From a virus, in IMG/VR virus record IMGVR_UViG_3300025098_000035, positions 1 to 63,505 of that record: DNA of 63,505 nucleotides, one strand, 5' to 3'. The notes beneath the pieces are model-generated. The model ran no database searches and was not told the DNA's origin. It was given only the letters and a program-made list of their open reading frames with translations. Shown here in pieces: positions 38,301-45,551 of this stretch (positions are counted from its first letter, which is position 1; every line of letters starts with the position of its first letter). The translations under genes were made by a program, and so were the position numbers.

Positions 38301-41300
38301 TGTAGTTTGGAAGCGAATGGATGGTGGCAACCTTAGCCTTCCTGCACCAAACGCACGAGGGTTGGGTGCTGTACCGTTTGTTACTCGTGTAGCAGGTGGT
38401 AACGCTTACACCACTGGTGAAAAACTGTACGGTAATAACCGCTTTACCTTTGAATCTACCAACAGTGCTATGTTCCCTATCATCCAAGCCCAAGAATTAT
38501 CACACCCACAGATGGCATCTCGTCACCCCGATTTGTTGCGTAACATTCTTGAAATACCAAATGAAGAGATTCAGTTTGAAAGTATTACAGTAGTAGATGA
38601 TACAGGGCAAGAACATACAGTAGAGGGTGGCTCACCGTTTGGGACAATCATACGAGCGTTTACTCAACTATCCAACCGTTCAGCGCAAGGATTAGCCCCT
38701 GCAATCTCCGGTAGCGGTGTTGAACCGAACATGAAAATACGCTTACCCGACCCCGATTCTATACCGGGTAACTTGATTGTTCGCTCCGGCTTTGATAGAC
38801 TCCAAGCCTATCAAACTGAAACAATGGGTACAGGTGGTATGATGACTAAATCCACTGTAGAACATATGTTCGATAACAGTTTGGTGAGTCCAAACCTCGG
38901 CCCTACTTACAGCGACCATAATTGGGAACACCTCAAACAAGGCAGTGATAACCCCGAAAGCACGATGTCGGGCTGGCAAAGTTCCACTGGAAACGCACCC
39001 CTTGAAACAGCATACGAATTACACGACCGTACCTTGTTTTTCCATGTAACAAAAATGGGTAATACCAACACTCACAAGCATCCAGTCATCTATTCTCATG
39101 CAGATGGTGTTGTTAATCACGAACTTACAGGCGTGTCTTTTAGTGGCACTACTTTAACAGTGAATACAAGTGTAAACTCCGCTGTTTATGATTCTACATT
39201 CGGTAACAAAGAGCGAGTCGGAGAGCGCAGATTCCTTCGCTTGTATAACCCTACCACCGATGAAGGTGGCGTAGCATCCTTTACTGGTATCAGCGGTTCT
39301 ACATTTACAGGTTGCGTAGGCGATGAAGCGTTCAACAAACTTGTTCTTAGTAGTATTACTACACTGAAAGTAGTTCCTTCGTATTACATTCCTGCCGGTA
39401 GCACCCGATTCTATGGTTCACGCCGTATTCGGGACCATGCCGAAGTAAGCGGTAACAGCCCCGACATGGCACATACTCATTATGTCAATTACTCGGTAAC
39501 AGCCGAAGAAGCCATGACTGGTTATTCAATATACAAAAAGCCGCAATTGACACCTGCACCTATCCCCCGTATGGGTCATCACTTTGTCAACGCAACAATG
39601 GCTATGCTACCCGGACATTGGGCGCATCCTGCCTACCAAGGATTATACGACAAACACCGAGCCTGTCGTGCGGCTACTTTACAATCGGATGAGTTTACTA
39701 TTCTTGATGAGCGTTTTGATATGGATGATTTAGTTACATTAGGAAGTGCTTCTGTTCATCGTTTCCCTACCTATGACCCGTTGTTGGTCTTTGGTTCATT
39801 AACCGCTACACCAAGCGGCCCAAGTGACATACACGGTGGTGGATTCTCACTGATGTTTGAAACTAAGTTGCGTAACGACGGTTACGGTGTTCTTGCATCC
39901 GAGGGTGATGCGGGTGTTACAAACTCAAAGGGTGGACACACTGTTGTTCTTGAAGCCGCAGGTAATTACACACTGAAAGAACATTTCCCCGACCCTGCCG
40001 AGGTTGGTGCGTATCAAATCATTATACAACCAAATATGCATAGTTCGCAATTTATCGGTTATCATGCAAATGGCCCTGCTAATGATGTTCCTAATGGTAG
40101 TGTAAGTGAATTAACAAGCCAACAAGTCGCACTGGTTGTAGGTATTCGTGAACCCGATAGCAGGTATGGTGCTTATGCGCTTGTACTGGCTAATGCTACT
40201 ATGGCTGATGTAAGAGGCTGTGAAATATTTGTCAATGAATTGATGATAGACCATGACCCCGACCACGGTAGCCATTTCACTAATATACCACCGTTGATGT
40301 TATACAACCCACTTGGTGTACAAGCCACGGAGTCACCAGCCTTTGTCCGTCGCTCTCTACCGTATTACCCCAGTATGTTCGTAGATGCTACGCCCGGTTT
40401 CACAACCAACATACCGTGGTGGTCTATTGTTCACAAGGTTGGCCCGGATAACGCTGATGCTGACCGCTTCAACCATTTGTCTTGGCATCGTCTTGACAAC
40501 TACTATGAGTTCTTGAGAGCAAGTAGCGGCTCGATTGCTTCTCAAATTACGCTTGCTGGCTACCCAAGTTTCTATCCCGACTTATATTCCGAGATACTTG
40601 AGAATATCAGTCTCACACCTGTATGTTCTGTAGTGAGTGTAGCATCTACAATCATCACAGTAGATGATGCACGAGGATTCCCTAAGCAACCTTACTACGG
40701 TATGGTGCTTGAATACACCGATGCTACAGGTACACGAAGAACACACACTTACACTGAACGCAGTGGTTATGATTCATCATTGATGAATAAGCCTAAACAA
40801 TTTACTATAGTAGCCAACTCTACTTTTACAAATAATTTAACAGTAGGAACAAAATTACGCTTATCTCGTGCGTATGATTTCCGACCAGCGAATACAATTT
40901 TAAGTGACAGTAAAACAAGTATTATCAATCAAACCTTATCTCAAACTTTAGCAGGTAGTCGTGATACCAACAGCCTACACATGGCTGATGCTTTCCTTTG
41001 TCTGTGGCATCCAAACCTTGGTCGCCCACATACTTTCTACAGTGATGCAAGTCGAACATGGTTGAACCCACTGACTGACCGAGCCATCAACCAAAAACCA
41101 CTCAACAGTATGCCGGAACATTTTGAAACGGTTCATTACCATGACGCTACTTACTATGCCAGTATAGGGCCGTTTGCTTTGCGAATGAAAACAGCCATGC
41201 CACCTACCGAAGCACAATCAACATACTACACTGCTACATCTGCGAGTGTGAGTGGTACAACTGTAACTGCTACAGGTGCTATCATGGCCGGATGGCCTAC

Positions 41301-44300
41301 AAGTGGTACAAACACAGTGTATGTCAATAGTGGTAGTGAGGAAGAAATATTCACTTATACCGGTGGTGGTGCTGGCGGTACAACATTAACAGGGTGTGTC
41401 AATGTTAAGGGTACACCATTGACAACTATGGCGAGTGGTAATCATTCACTGCGCTATTACAAGACCGCTGACCTTGCCGCTGATGGTTCACACACTCGTC
41501 AAGTTGTATCACACACTGGTAATACAATCACAACAAACGGTGGAGAGGTTATTGCAGATGAGGCTTACATATTTGTTGATGGTCGTATGTATCAAGTAAA
41601 CGGTACTGTTGCAGAAGGAGGTACAAGTGTTGTAGTCTTTGATACACTACCACCTCAAATCGCTGTAGGTTCTATCATATACACTGATGCTGATGGAACA
41701 CCTCAAACTGCTCAAACAATTGATACTACTATCGGAACAGGACTTATGCAAGGTGGACAGTCGGACAGCACCGATACAGCCACCAAGAGTATGCTCAATC
41801 ACTTTTGGCCGAGTGGTAGCCGTGGTGGACCGTTGGTAAGCCGCCTCGATGGTTACGCTTATGTCTCATCTACATGGGACTATCCACGAGATTACGGCTT
41901 CGATGGGCCTATTTGGTCCGATGCTGATGATGATGGTTCGTATGCTGTAAGTAGCGGTATCAGTAAATCATCGTATGATGGCATCAGCAACCCAACACGC
42001 CCACGCCCATTCGGTTATCGCTTTGGCCTACGCCAACCATACAACAAGCCGCAGTGGTCTATGTATGGATTGCGAGCATTGCGAGAGACAGCAGTGACCG
42101 CCACCAACGCCAGTGTAGGTTACACTCACGGCCCATTAGTGCAAACAGAAACTCAAACTTCGACATACGCTGGTGGTGACGGTAGTTCAACCTCCACTTT
42201 CCCGAACACCTACACTGGTATTATGGAACGCCAAACCAACTTCTCCGGTATGCTTGGTGTTGACAAACCGGAGTGGCAGGTTCGATACAGTGACGGTGTT
42301 CGCTTTACCCGCCCATTCGGTTGCCCTATTCGCACCCTACGCAACAGTGCTACTGTACTGCGTGACTGGTGGGGTGACGGTAACGGTAAAGGTTTAGATT
42401 CGATAGAGGATGCCGCTAAGTATTACATTGTTGATTGGTGGGGTAATACTCGTGGTGAGGATGTTCGCCGCTTCCCTGTCCGTTCATTTGGTATTCGCCC
42501 ATCATGGGATGCGGGTGACGCATACGAATACGACCGGCGAAACAACCGCACACCGTATCAACGAATACACAACAACGGCAACCACCTTGTCAATTTGAAG
42601 GGGCTTACTAATGCGGCTGATACAGCATTGAGTGTATCGGCAACACTACCAAGATTCGGTGGTCGTTTAAACAACACTAATAATAACGATACAAACACTT
42701 TGGTTGATGTATTCATGCCATCAAACGCACAGCGTGTAGGTGACATGGGTAACGGTCGGGGTATTCGATACCCAACACAGTTCAACGAGGATATACTCAC
42801 CGCATTGAGTGAACCTATTCATACAACAGGACTTGTTCTCTCTCATCACACCGCCGAGCCTATACTCAACGATGGCTTCATTCGTGCAAGAAACGATGTA
42901 CTGCAAAACACAGAAGTACCTCGTGGTATCAGTTCACGCTTGGAGATTGCAGAAGACGGACTACTCAAGCCCGAAGCAGTAGTAAGCGACCGTATAGAGA
43001 ACATTGTCGGTGACTCACCGCATAAGGATGCAGTAAGCCGCAGTAGTCCTCGTATCGGTCTTGACACCGAAAACCTACAAGGTGTTGACACCAATCAAAT
43101 CATCATCAACACCGAAGCGCACAGCCTACACACTGACCGCAATGTAGGACAGCGTGTTGTATTACAAGGTGGTATGCAAACAGGCTCTCAAACAATAGGT
43201 AACTACGACCTTACCGCACTTGACTTTGGAGGACAACCTCAAGGTGGTGCGGTGCGTATGAGTCATACATCAAACTTCAACCCGCTTGGTGGTACTTACC
43301 TTGCTGAAACTCGCAACTTCCTTTCACCTGTTGATGATACTGATTGGGGTGGTATTCCTACATCGGGCATGGTACTATGGCTCAAAGCCGATAGTCTTGA
43401 TTTGGCTGATGGGGCGGCTGTATCATCATGGAAAGATAGTGGGCCGTATGGCTTTGAGTTCACACAATCCACTGCATCCAACCAACCATCCTATATTGCC
43501 TCATCATCCAATGTAAACAACATGCCCGTTGTAGATTGTGACGGCGATGATAAATTGGAAACATCATTTGACGCTCGTTTAAACACTGCTGAAATGACAG
43601 TGTTTGTTGTCGCTTGGGCAGACAGCGATGATGGTGGCATTCATGGAATCATTGAGTCAAGAGCAGGTAGTCCAGCCACTCGTAGTGGATTTAATCTGTA
43701 CATCCGAATGGATTCAAACAACAGGTGGCAGTGGTGGGGAGGTGCTGACACTGGGTGGGCTACGGTGAGTTCAGCAACAAACAGCGCAGTGGGTGGACAG
43801 GCCGAATTAGTCACTGCCTCTATTACTGGTGGCGATGGTAATGGAAGTACCGCTACCCTCAAAATGAACTTACAAGGCGCAGGAAATTACACTACGACAA
43901 GTGCTTTTTGGAAAGCAGACACAGGAGGCTACATTGTTGGTAATGTACCCTCGTCGTTTTACTTAAATGGAAAAATTGCAGAAGTAATACAGTACAATCG
44001 CTCAATGACTACTGAAGAAGAAAGACAAGTAGAAGGCTACCTCGCTGAAAAGTATGGATTTTCAAGTAATCCGAGTCAATGGAAGTCCAGCAATCCATAC
44101 CATACAGACACTAACGGACATGTGCGTACAAATGTGACTGATAAGAAGGTCACATACATGATGCGCCCAGTGCGTATGATGGACAAGCAACACATTGAGA
44201 TGTTCCGTTCTAATCTCAACTTGCACTCATCAAGCCCACAAGTAGGTAGCAACTACTTCGGTGCTACTGCTGGTGGTAAGTATGGACTGTATGTGTATGA

Positions 44301-44688
44301 TGTGGATAACGGTAAGGCATCAGTTGGGTCATACATTCGTGCCACCAACCCCGACACTAATCCACCTTACACACCTGCGTATTACATGGACATTAGTGCA
44401 AGTGACACTGTGCCTATGAGTAAAGGCCCAAAAATCATCGGAACGGCTGACAGCGGCTTTGATAGTAGTAAAATTGACAATGAAGTTACTCGTGTAATTA
44501 TCAGTGAGAATACTTTAGAACATTACCGTTCCGATGCATCACGCCGCCGTACATCTGTAGAAAACGATGAGACTATTGTTCGTAAGGACTACAGTGTACA
44601 ACCACGGTTCAGTCAAGCCTTACATCCAAAAGGACATAAAGGAGATGTCTCCTACAACTCAACAGACCACAGTGGTGATGGCGCATGA
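26341..44688 (+). CDS. 6,115-residue giant tail fibre / adhesin
   Basis: One uninterrupted 18.3-kb gene, 29 percent of the window. Residues about 1-225 form a LamG/concanavalin-like domain (SFVIEAWVVPDCGGIVAHRD, later GLYHVVAGVTAGSVFLYVNG). A domain with GMTVSGTGIASGSKI (about 1893-1958) recurs as GMTVTGAGIPDGATV (about 3122-3187), a fold common in phage fibres. Later there are FTGCV and YTGG-type modules (about 4320 and 4960-5020) and a second LamG-like domain starting GMVLWLKADS near residue 5676. Much of the rest is beta-rich and unrecognised. Such architecture suggests glycan binding on the host surface. Start set by TGAGGTG; the stop overlaps the next gene by ATGA. Confidence 0.88.
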   Translation: MVGIGRTSNAFFFDGVTDSILIPQGNFTSVGPARDILGKTSRGGDEFTHINSIMDDSFVIEAWVVPDCGGIVAHRDEQFTLEFGTVDTPGPAKFTVQLKTQSGMHPVSLSTAKATSTRWDGVVYPPQEVGGIHDTYNRYLKDNTAYNDATNLNFKHRGLYHVVAGVTAGSVFLYVNGHVVATQEIDIESRIADSTAHVYIGGKGGEFRGAIEAIHFNSEFDSQMAVSTVPVNSDTTKGMYRFEEPLDIVEESYDFNAFTVAADGTTTTITVAATDAQALIARLTGKPYDSTSATTTFTATPYSMGNYKVTDFATTPGTEATLAIPHTPYNILINPGSINRNTEKPNASPPERARIESINGSTGVITVSSIHIDFNISGGKRGLLHSRTADIDNYFVVVNADLLIDNGTGKPYQPPHYGSQIFDKTGQMVIDESNFSQHALVYSTQMATTDNSPSNPFAVSWPSTLDVLYQVGHSGRHRYSHITGHEYMRRYPQPAYLSIDQIMGGTADVVEMGYDSNTKGIADLFAMNALSDFYEESTQVTVANFINSTPATFVVSNGLAKSKEQAIAIGGTNFDYRPFMLKGPVPEFEGDINDDTRLYHLRPESVSRIALLKVPTLQTTHSLAPYVEIHYNAVDLTGASMGKTTPCLMIEKTVPSGNYVLTGSTTVLDVIEADLADATKDTTLFAPGGLIMTGNSQTTTTHHLETEHSLIGDNTGGYELDSEVDFSRCPVNYTPPGNATTDGNTTPQHLTASHNNGVHDSAYHKLCIEPNADNSVKNMTEIGLQSIKPAAVINTGTGVFDEGSTTDASNNFEMFDIIDNVVYNTHEYSGIIFVQPSDRTRTNQLSKMRTNQTEGNSPSIASLLYLMSRTRIRSIKEDEDPGTNEKTVTVLATGIAEGLANQNVNITGSGSPDSHIVKEIEPNAPVVTVTLGGPGQGAINTKPTYDPSPLMRLPGSTRRSCAVQAVSVNTDTDRIYMSVQPLNNLSTDMASWGTYCFPKVGRVYLEDGASAAYSEKTGSGFVFTVDTSGGASIEELRSFLDANGTAYTSFHEWLNGVGIITNATEDEYEISVKLFNDPHFGDDNLCEDGSTVNDRMFQSMDTVNHDYQLGTQYASTRAMVEVPLFPKQFFDHAPTGIFPGPDNSMKIHLDATYTAHSWNPTPVGRRADDIAVSDRNAHSAYGFNANSNEHVSSTTITQIVVSTNHTDIYVSHPKLFPSAESAENQHRNMKDVIRYRRVFLSNNQWGIYQNDPATDGYIRIPTNVSGGFTGGFSEDFFADAIVGALLYVAGGYRNETLIPIASDESTPSSDLENRSPYYYDPANMQTQGGNLDYGLRQYVSAVEFKEGPLTNPHAPRIQSKNASSTILEVNKVSAGLDNNQSLYYFTVDDASTFPEVPFSKIGGYETDSNNPTFGNGDMIFVAEVLTDTPIEMIFLGNIASVSETANQFVCAAPSSFSTTNFKGKTIRLKKACRALYSLTDPANAYINEFSATTFKPSVGGEQWTFTAAGAVGATTLSIAPATATLMPQANTVGINLRPGDELFIEDVSDANHIKYVGKVAFIESPYAGSGHATNTVITLDGTNATTIASGDPLRVSFGTVTENDPDAILNRTWLYPYAQGGLRNGDTIWMNMTMNNPHAVEGLFAKSRGVLSEGQVWTGFNGGKGALATRPRDSIPLENFLIGDSCLETANNFVQHVNKTIELNYESMGLSSSQAPTVAYLDPYLATKGHARVLMFDVAHDREFIAFHDLHMQVQSSAATPHIGFGRHIVTADGIVDIDRYLVQQNGGAPHYFTTQIDVANGFPSENPYMRRTQQSKFIESAYVHNIAGNTSEDVMGTNAGGENPISNFLNHDSYAIPGQGKTKLALIGNSFTEACDTDHAATGTDTHVFGGNVRIIRLNGTIGIRLSKFSVGMTVSGTGIASGSKIIEIDINAGLLYLDKDTTATNSNQTLTFTTTNNSYFMGKGHGHYVHTGFMNEGTSSSFTVADSTLPRVQPAVASPYWADRLHALSRKSLGATQTLAGALKKSRLANNPDTFTLRDASTMMDTPDGTRAISAFLCLKGIRSQSLLLSNHEESRLQHLDHWSKMDFVRRLTIDFGEVGIKEGVTDIEAAAREIVRLINQGGAKNALTTGAMNADTGSIHDPAPWWFADEAFDTQDRGSHMGYLRAHLGRVVEDLDGNTGHSIVIHSTIPGASGRNFCTWLDNSKGQSQYKPQFLIGHGGRFRNFWCQPDETSGENMHPAPMPINKHGRPFAPITTLREYVTQEETDDNFVSNGDFDVRQNDLSSTIQGRNTKRSISAFNGSGMNANTINDESFESQSPSKTLVEGLRTGTQAVGRINFGGMVAAGIPGFAPDAGVWGLGERGNTDFDTRYSNAISTGNTAPTSIADYSDHVTDSQVENVGDGQLYGFQFEDHRGNNYGVRYIYRDMGTNFSNDNTILPPTLDNEICVYFDDRDVGQGGFTIGNHMLGFGDVTGRIDTTGDLTEASYRGNRWNGVPAPSVGIDASVTWSGTELTVVLQAPFDTGGVGDGVMGNHPDVLGYLGFPKTNGLLQINDTFTGTTGYTDADGNAGIKGIVGHTVSYTHRTQNDNNGTHIFYGVVGDTFTSSHFVNSGTVDDTTKVNPTDNVQLRVLLSPRINWTTLVTDELMAAVTAAAINHEDPNRLLNFDCREMYAADGRTFGQWGVAPDAIKIRAHTPSRNTLPLSQMFEATLHKDWGIQAAHLEYGEYTTLHETTVGWTLVATDPINKPYSDAELDSHRRMDVGYLPYTVLQLRSKGRGFNANTATPVLVDSSNTPLSVTSWRRNLKGENYTSITGDHILPCLNNPILLFNNYDSTGGNIENEFVSKTNKIAHAIIPAGQEADSIDSLAKEGSFGEELVFSYATADGIARGAVKSIKSTVSHTSLTYTDGHGNGLWRTAFNGDVNDDFVLTRFAEPNQPGIEREAICGYRSYGSVDSEPIIFFRGARDSIDHSVPLYFGGGFTGVTLDINDGTQNDYSPFYTHPYSGGPTGTAGIQNANEISGSFAMVDCNALLAFFPGTALLNQHRGSINSPVSNKDSILSPDLRGGNLDADFALLNAAAAGDVRARYAAGIVRQQPVPLVLRFAHPTARYHDSQPIVDATCDINSNTTVNMDSTAQLVVGMTVTGAGIPDGATVASITDATTFVLSAAATASTDPVTLTFNYIENKTTYLVYGPGQAFPFTEDDNSNAAVEPHPGYVVTTGNTWSKVPHSKFLPNEITNSDNLYGPPDSTYQTARQRYHWRTTLNWSPPQGIPNVGYLQQRPEHGSHYGEVFTNPTAGKLTSDNAADYYKAHPYKHSAVAYYGIAMSADMTFHMDGGYHPGGSWLDNQMSFNAPNPNSNYRYALESWNQVNATAFRVSGVMAKTILEGANSETALNFDSDYIVVDGTRCQNGEELATIIGQAINENPGKGALKAMGGTFLPSMGNAMRQDRYGWIETNFVSYNNLADDLLGKVFSGEAFDDTTGDVDNSEVHIVATITGATQAELEQIPACGWIRTDTGGRDYTETDVAEADRYIKSSFGCYHSREIWNDSGTYKIKFYLAPNRISGLPLLEDITTWHNKCQSATMTFPTPGYDPGGGGLVHPSPSNIYVWSKAGVHRFNNENESSRNHMTQVHFGGLVDAIDRTRPVGAVGWAGERYSYLNSLKVGTEGYGAGKGAWHPKMGFTPYGSSASCMSVLGHLPSSYPMYNSPEASPRVNGQEASNVSYDVALTTPYTWNIGLVGGDTWYDNYDFTDVESTKDIMSAKPPHILEATDSNTSYILDKKLHHQQGVFSRAMLVISNESELALVAKTDRDGITATGDWLSVVSKTRAGVAAATAITFAGTTRWDERFHNAERYIAPANAGPNVEALIATGTATPTADVPNAAYVLHTALTGDQDANLYNAEPCFAVTGDLFFDTDISPGTMLLEDVTNVTRNITKELELSSTDAEIDNYDYTNDDYWLGDTNGYKLSQRTPAQNFSIEHVVWKRMDGGNLSLPAPNARGLGAVPFVTRVAGGNAYTTGEKLYGNNRFTFESTNSAMFPIIQAQELSHPQMASRHPDLLRNILEIPNEEIQFESITVVDDTGQEHTVEGGSPFGTIIRAFTQLSNRSAQGLAPAISGSGVEPNMKIRLPDPDSIPGNLIVRSGFDRLQAYQTETMGTGGMMTKSTVEHMFDNSLVSPNLGPTYSDHNWEHLKQGSDNPESTMSGWQSSTGNAPLETAYELHDRTLFFHVTKMGNTNTHKHPVIYSHADGVVNHELTGVSFSGTTLTVNTSVNSAVYDSTFGNKERVGERRFLRLYNPTTDEGGVASFTGISGSTFTGCVGDEAFNKLVLSSITTLKVVPSYYIPAGSTRFYGSRRIRDHAEVSGNSPDMAHTHYVNYSVTAEEAMTGYSIYKKPQLTPAPIPRMGHHFVNATMAMLPGHWAHPAYQGLYDKHRACRAATLQSDEFTILDERFDMDDLVTLGSASVHRFPTYDPLLVFGSLTATPSGPSDIHGGGFSLMFETKLRNDGYGVLASEGDAGVTNSKGGHTVVLEAAGNYTLKEHFPDPAEVGAYQIIIQPNMHSSQFIGYHANGPANDVPNGSVSELTSQQVALVVGIREPDSRYGAYALVLANATMADVRGCEIFVNELMIDHDPDHGSHFTNIPPLMLYNPLGVQATESPAFVRRSLPYYPSMFVDATPGFTTNIPWWSIVHKVGPDNADADRFNHLSWHRLDNYYEFLRASSGSIASQITLAGYPSFYPDLYSEILENISLTPVCSVVSVASTIITVDDARGFPKQPYYGMVLEYTDATGTRRTHTYTERSGYDSSLMNKPKQFTIVANSTFTNNLTVGTKLRLSRAYDFRPANTILSDSKTSIINQTLSQTLAGSRDTNSLHMADAFLCLWHPNLGRPHTFYSDASRTWLNPLTDRAINQKPLNSMPEHFETVHYHDATYYASIGPFALRMKTAMPPTEAQSTYYTATSASVSGTTVTATGAIMAGWPTSGTNTVYVNSGSEEEIFTYTGGGAGGTTLTGCVNVKGTPLTTMASGNHSLRYYKTADLAADGSHTRQVVSHTGNTITTNGGEVIADEAYIFVDGRMYQVNGTVAEGGTSVVVFDTLPPQIAVGSIIYTDADGTPQTAQTIDTTIGTGLMQGGQSDSTDTATKSMLNHFWPSGSRGGPLVSRLDGYAYVSSTWDYPRDYGFDGPIWSDADDDGSYAVSSGISKSSYDGISNPTRPRPFGYRFGLRQPYNKPQWSMYGLRALRETAVTATNASVGYTHGPLVQTETQTSTYAGGDGSSTSTFPNTYTGIMERQTNFSGMLGVDKPEWQVRYSDGVRFTRPFGCPIRTLRNSATVLRDWWGDGNGKGLDSIEDAAKYYIVDWWGNTRGEDVRRFPVRSFGIRPSWDAGDAYEYDRRNNRTPYQRIHNNGNHLVNLKGLTNAADTALSVSATLPRFGGRLNNTNNNDTNTLVDVFMPSNAQRVGDMGNGRGIRYPTQFNEDILTALSEPIHTTGLVLSHHTAEPILNDGFIRARNDVLQNTEVPRGISSRLEIAEDGLLKPEAVVSDRIENIVGDSPHKDAVSRSSPRIGLDTENLQGVDTNQIIINTEAHSLHTDRNVGQRVVLQGGMQTGSQTIGNYDLTALDFGGQPQGGAVRMSHTSNFNPLGGTYLAETRNFLSPVDDTDWGGIPTSGMVLWLKADSLDLADGAAVSSWKDSGPYGFEFTQSTASNQPSYIASSSNVNNMPVVDCDGDDKLETSFDARLNTAEMTVFVVAWADSDDGGIHGIIESRAGSPATRSGFNLYIRMDSNNRWQWWGGADTGWATVSSATNSAVGGQAELVTASITGGDGNGSTATLKMNLQGAGNYTTTSAFWKADTGGYIVGNVPSSFYLNGKIAEVIQYNRSMTTEEERQVEGYLAEKYGFSSNPSQWKSSNPYHTDTNGHVRTNVTDKKVTYMMRPVRMMDKQHIEMFRSNLNLHSSSPQVGSNYFGATAGGKYGLYVYDVDNGKASVGSYIRATNPDTNPPYTPAYYMDISASDTVPMSKGPKIIGTADSGFDSSKIDNEVTRVIISENTLEHYRSDASRRRTSVENDETIVRKDYSVQPRFSQALHPKGHKGDVSYNSTDHSGDGA

Positions 44689-45023
44689 TTGAATACGACT
44701 TTTGTAATTGTTGTACACCAATGGAAAATGCGTTTGCTTTGATGAAGGCAAAGAAAAAAAGTAAACCATTTCACGGTTATAACCCAAACAAGCACAGTCC
44801 AAAGGGTGGACTGAACGCTAAGGGTCGTGCCGCCGCCAAGCGCAAGAGTGGCGCAAATCTCAAACCCCCTGTGACAACTAAGCCAAGTAAACTCAAGCCC
44901 GGCTCAAAGAAGGCCAAGCGTCGTAAATCATTCTGCGCTCGTATGAGTGGCATGAAAGGCGCAACGAGTAAGAAAGGTAAATTAACACCGAAAGGGGCTT
45001 CTCTTAAACGGTGGAACTGCTGA
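44685..45023 (+). CDS. Small basic Cys-containing protein resembling DUF6321
   Basis: A 112-residue basic protein. After an N-terminal YDFCNCCTPM it reads GGLNAKGRAAAKRKSGANLK, TTKPSKLKPGSKKAKRRKSF, CARMSGMKG and ends LKRWNC. This series (GGLNxKG, GSNLK, KRRKSFCARMSGM, final WNC) is shared with many short marine phage proteins that I believe are annotated DUF6321. No function is established to my knowledge. It overlaps the giant gene by ATGA and the next gene by TGATG. Confidence 0.85.
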   Translation: MIEYDFCNCCTPMENAFALMKAKKKSKPFHGYNPNKHSPKGGLNAKGRAAAKRKSGANLKPPVTTKPSKLKPGSKKAKRRKSFCARMSGMKGATSKKGKLTPKGASLKRWNC

Positions 45024-45538
45024 TGACTCCAATAGATAAAGCATGGGTTTTCCTCAAGGCATCACGCCAAATGAAGTTGTACAACTACATAGAAGATTAC
45101 CCCGGTAAAGAGCCTGTAACTGCTTACCGTGGAGTACCGTTCTTAACTACACAACCTATGGATGCTACACAATGGCATCAAAAAAATACCCCAATTGACC
45201 TTGACAGGAAAGGAACATGGTGGGCTGAAGGTGGGGCAGAACCACACGCTACTGCTTCGTTTTTTTCTCGAATGCATCCGAATGGTTTTACGCGGGAGGA
45301 TGATAAGCGAGGCATTATATTAGGACACAGGGGTAGATTGGAAAATATTGGGGATGTTCAGCGACGACAAAATGAGTGGAATCCTACTAACGATGCTAAA
45401 ATGGATGAAGCGTTTGTTTCTCATGACCGACCTTTTGATTGGGAAAACATTGTATTTTCACAACCTTCTTACAGTGTTACAGATTCTATGAATGAAAATG
45501 AACATGATGAATGGTTAATGAACATGATGAATGGTTAA
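45023..45538 (+). CDS. 171-residue protein with faint ADP-ribosyltransferase-like pattern
   Basis: Start at 45023 overlaps the previous stop (TGATG); a GTG at 45011 is also in frame. The N-terminal 35 residues are helical. Residues about 35-85 read AYRGVPFL, then GTWWAEGGAEPHATASFFS, which resembles the YRG and W/F-T-x-x-P-x-x-A pattern of small ADP-ribosyltransferase-fold proteins, followed by acidic segments (MDEAFVSHDRPFDWENI). The match is weak and I do not assign activity. The gene's end carries a 20-base tandem duplication. Confidence 0.7.
   Translation: MTPIDKAWVFLKASRQMKLYNYIEDYPGKEPVTAYRGVPFLTTQPMDATQWHQKNTPIDLDRKGTWWAEGGAEPHATASFFSRMHPNGFTREDDKRGIILGHRGRLENIGDVQRRQNEWNPTNDAKMDEAFVSHDRPFDWENIVFSQPSYSVTDSMNENEHDEWLMNMMNG
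45497..45536 (+). repeat. 20-base tandem duplication at a gene boundary
   Basis: AATGAACATGATGAATGGTT occurs twice in direct succession (45497-45516, 45517-45536), covering the last codons of one gene and lying just before the Shine-Dalgarno of the next. Because 20 is not a multiple of three, the two copies are read in different frames (EHDEWL, then MNMMNG), so the duplication changed and extended the C-terminus. Confidence 0.9.
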
Positions 45539-45551
45539 GGAGGAATCAATC

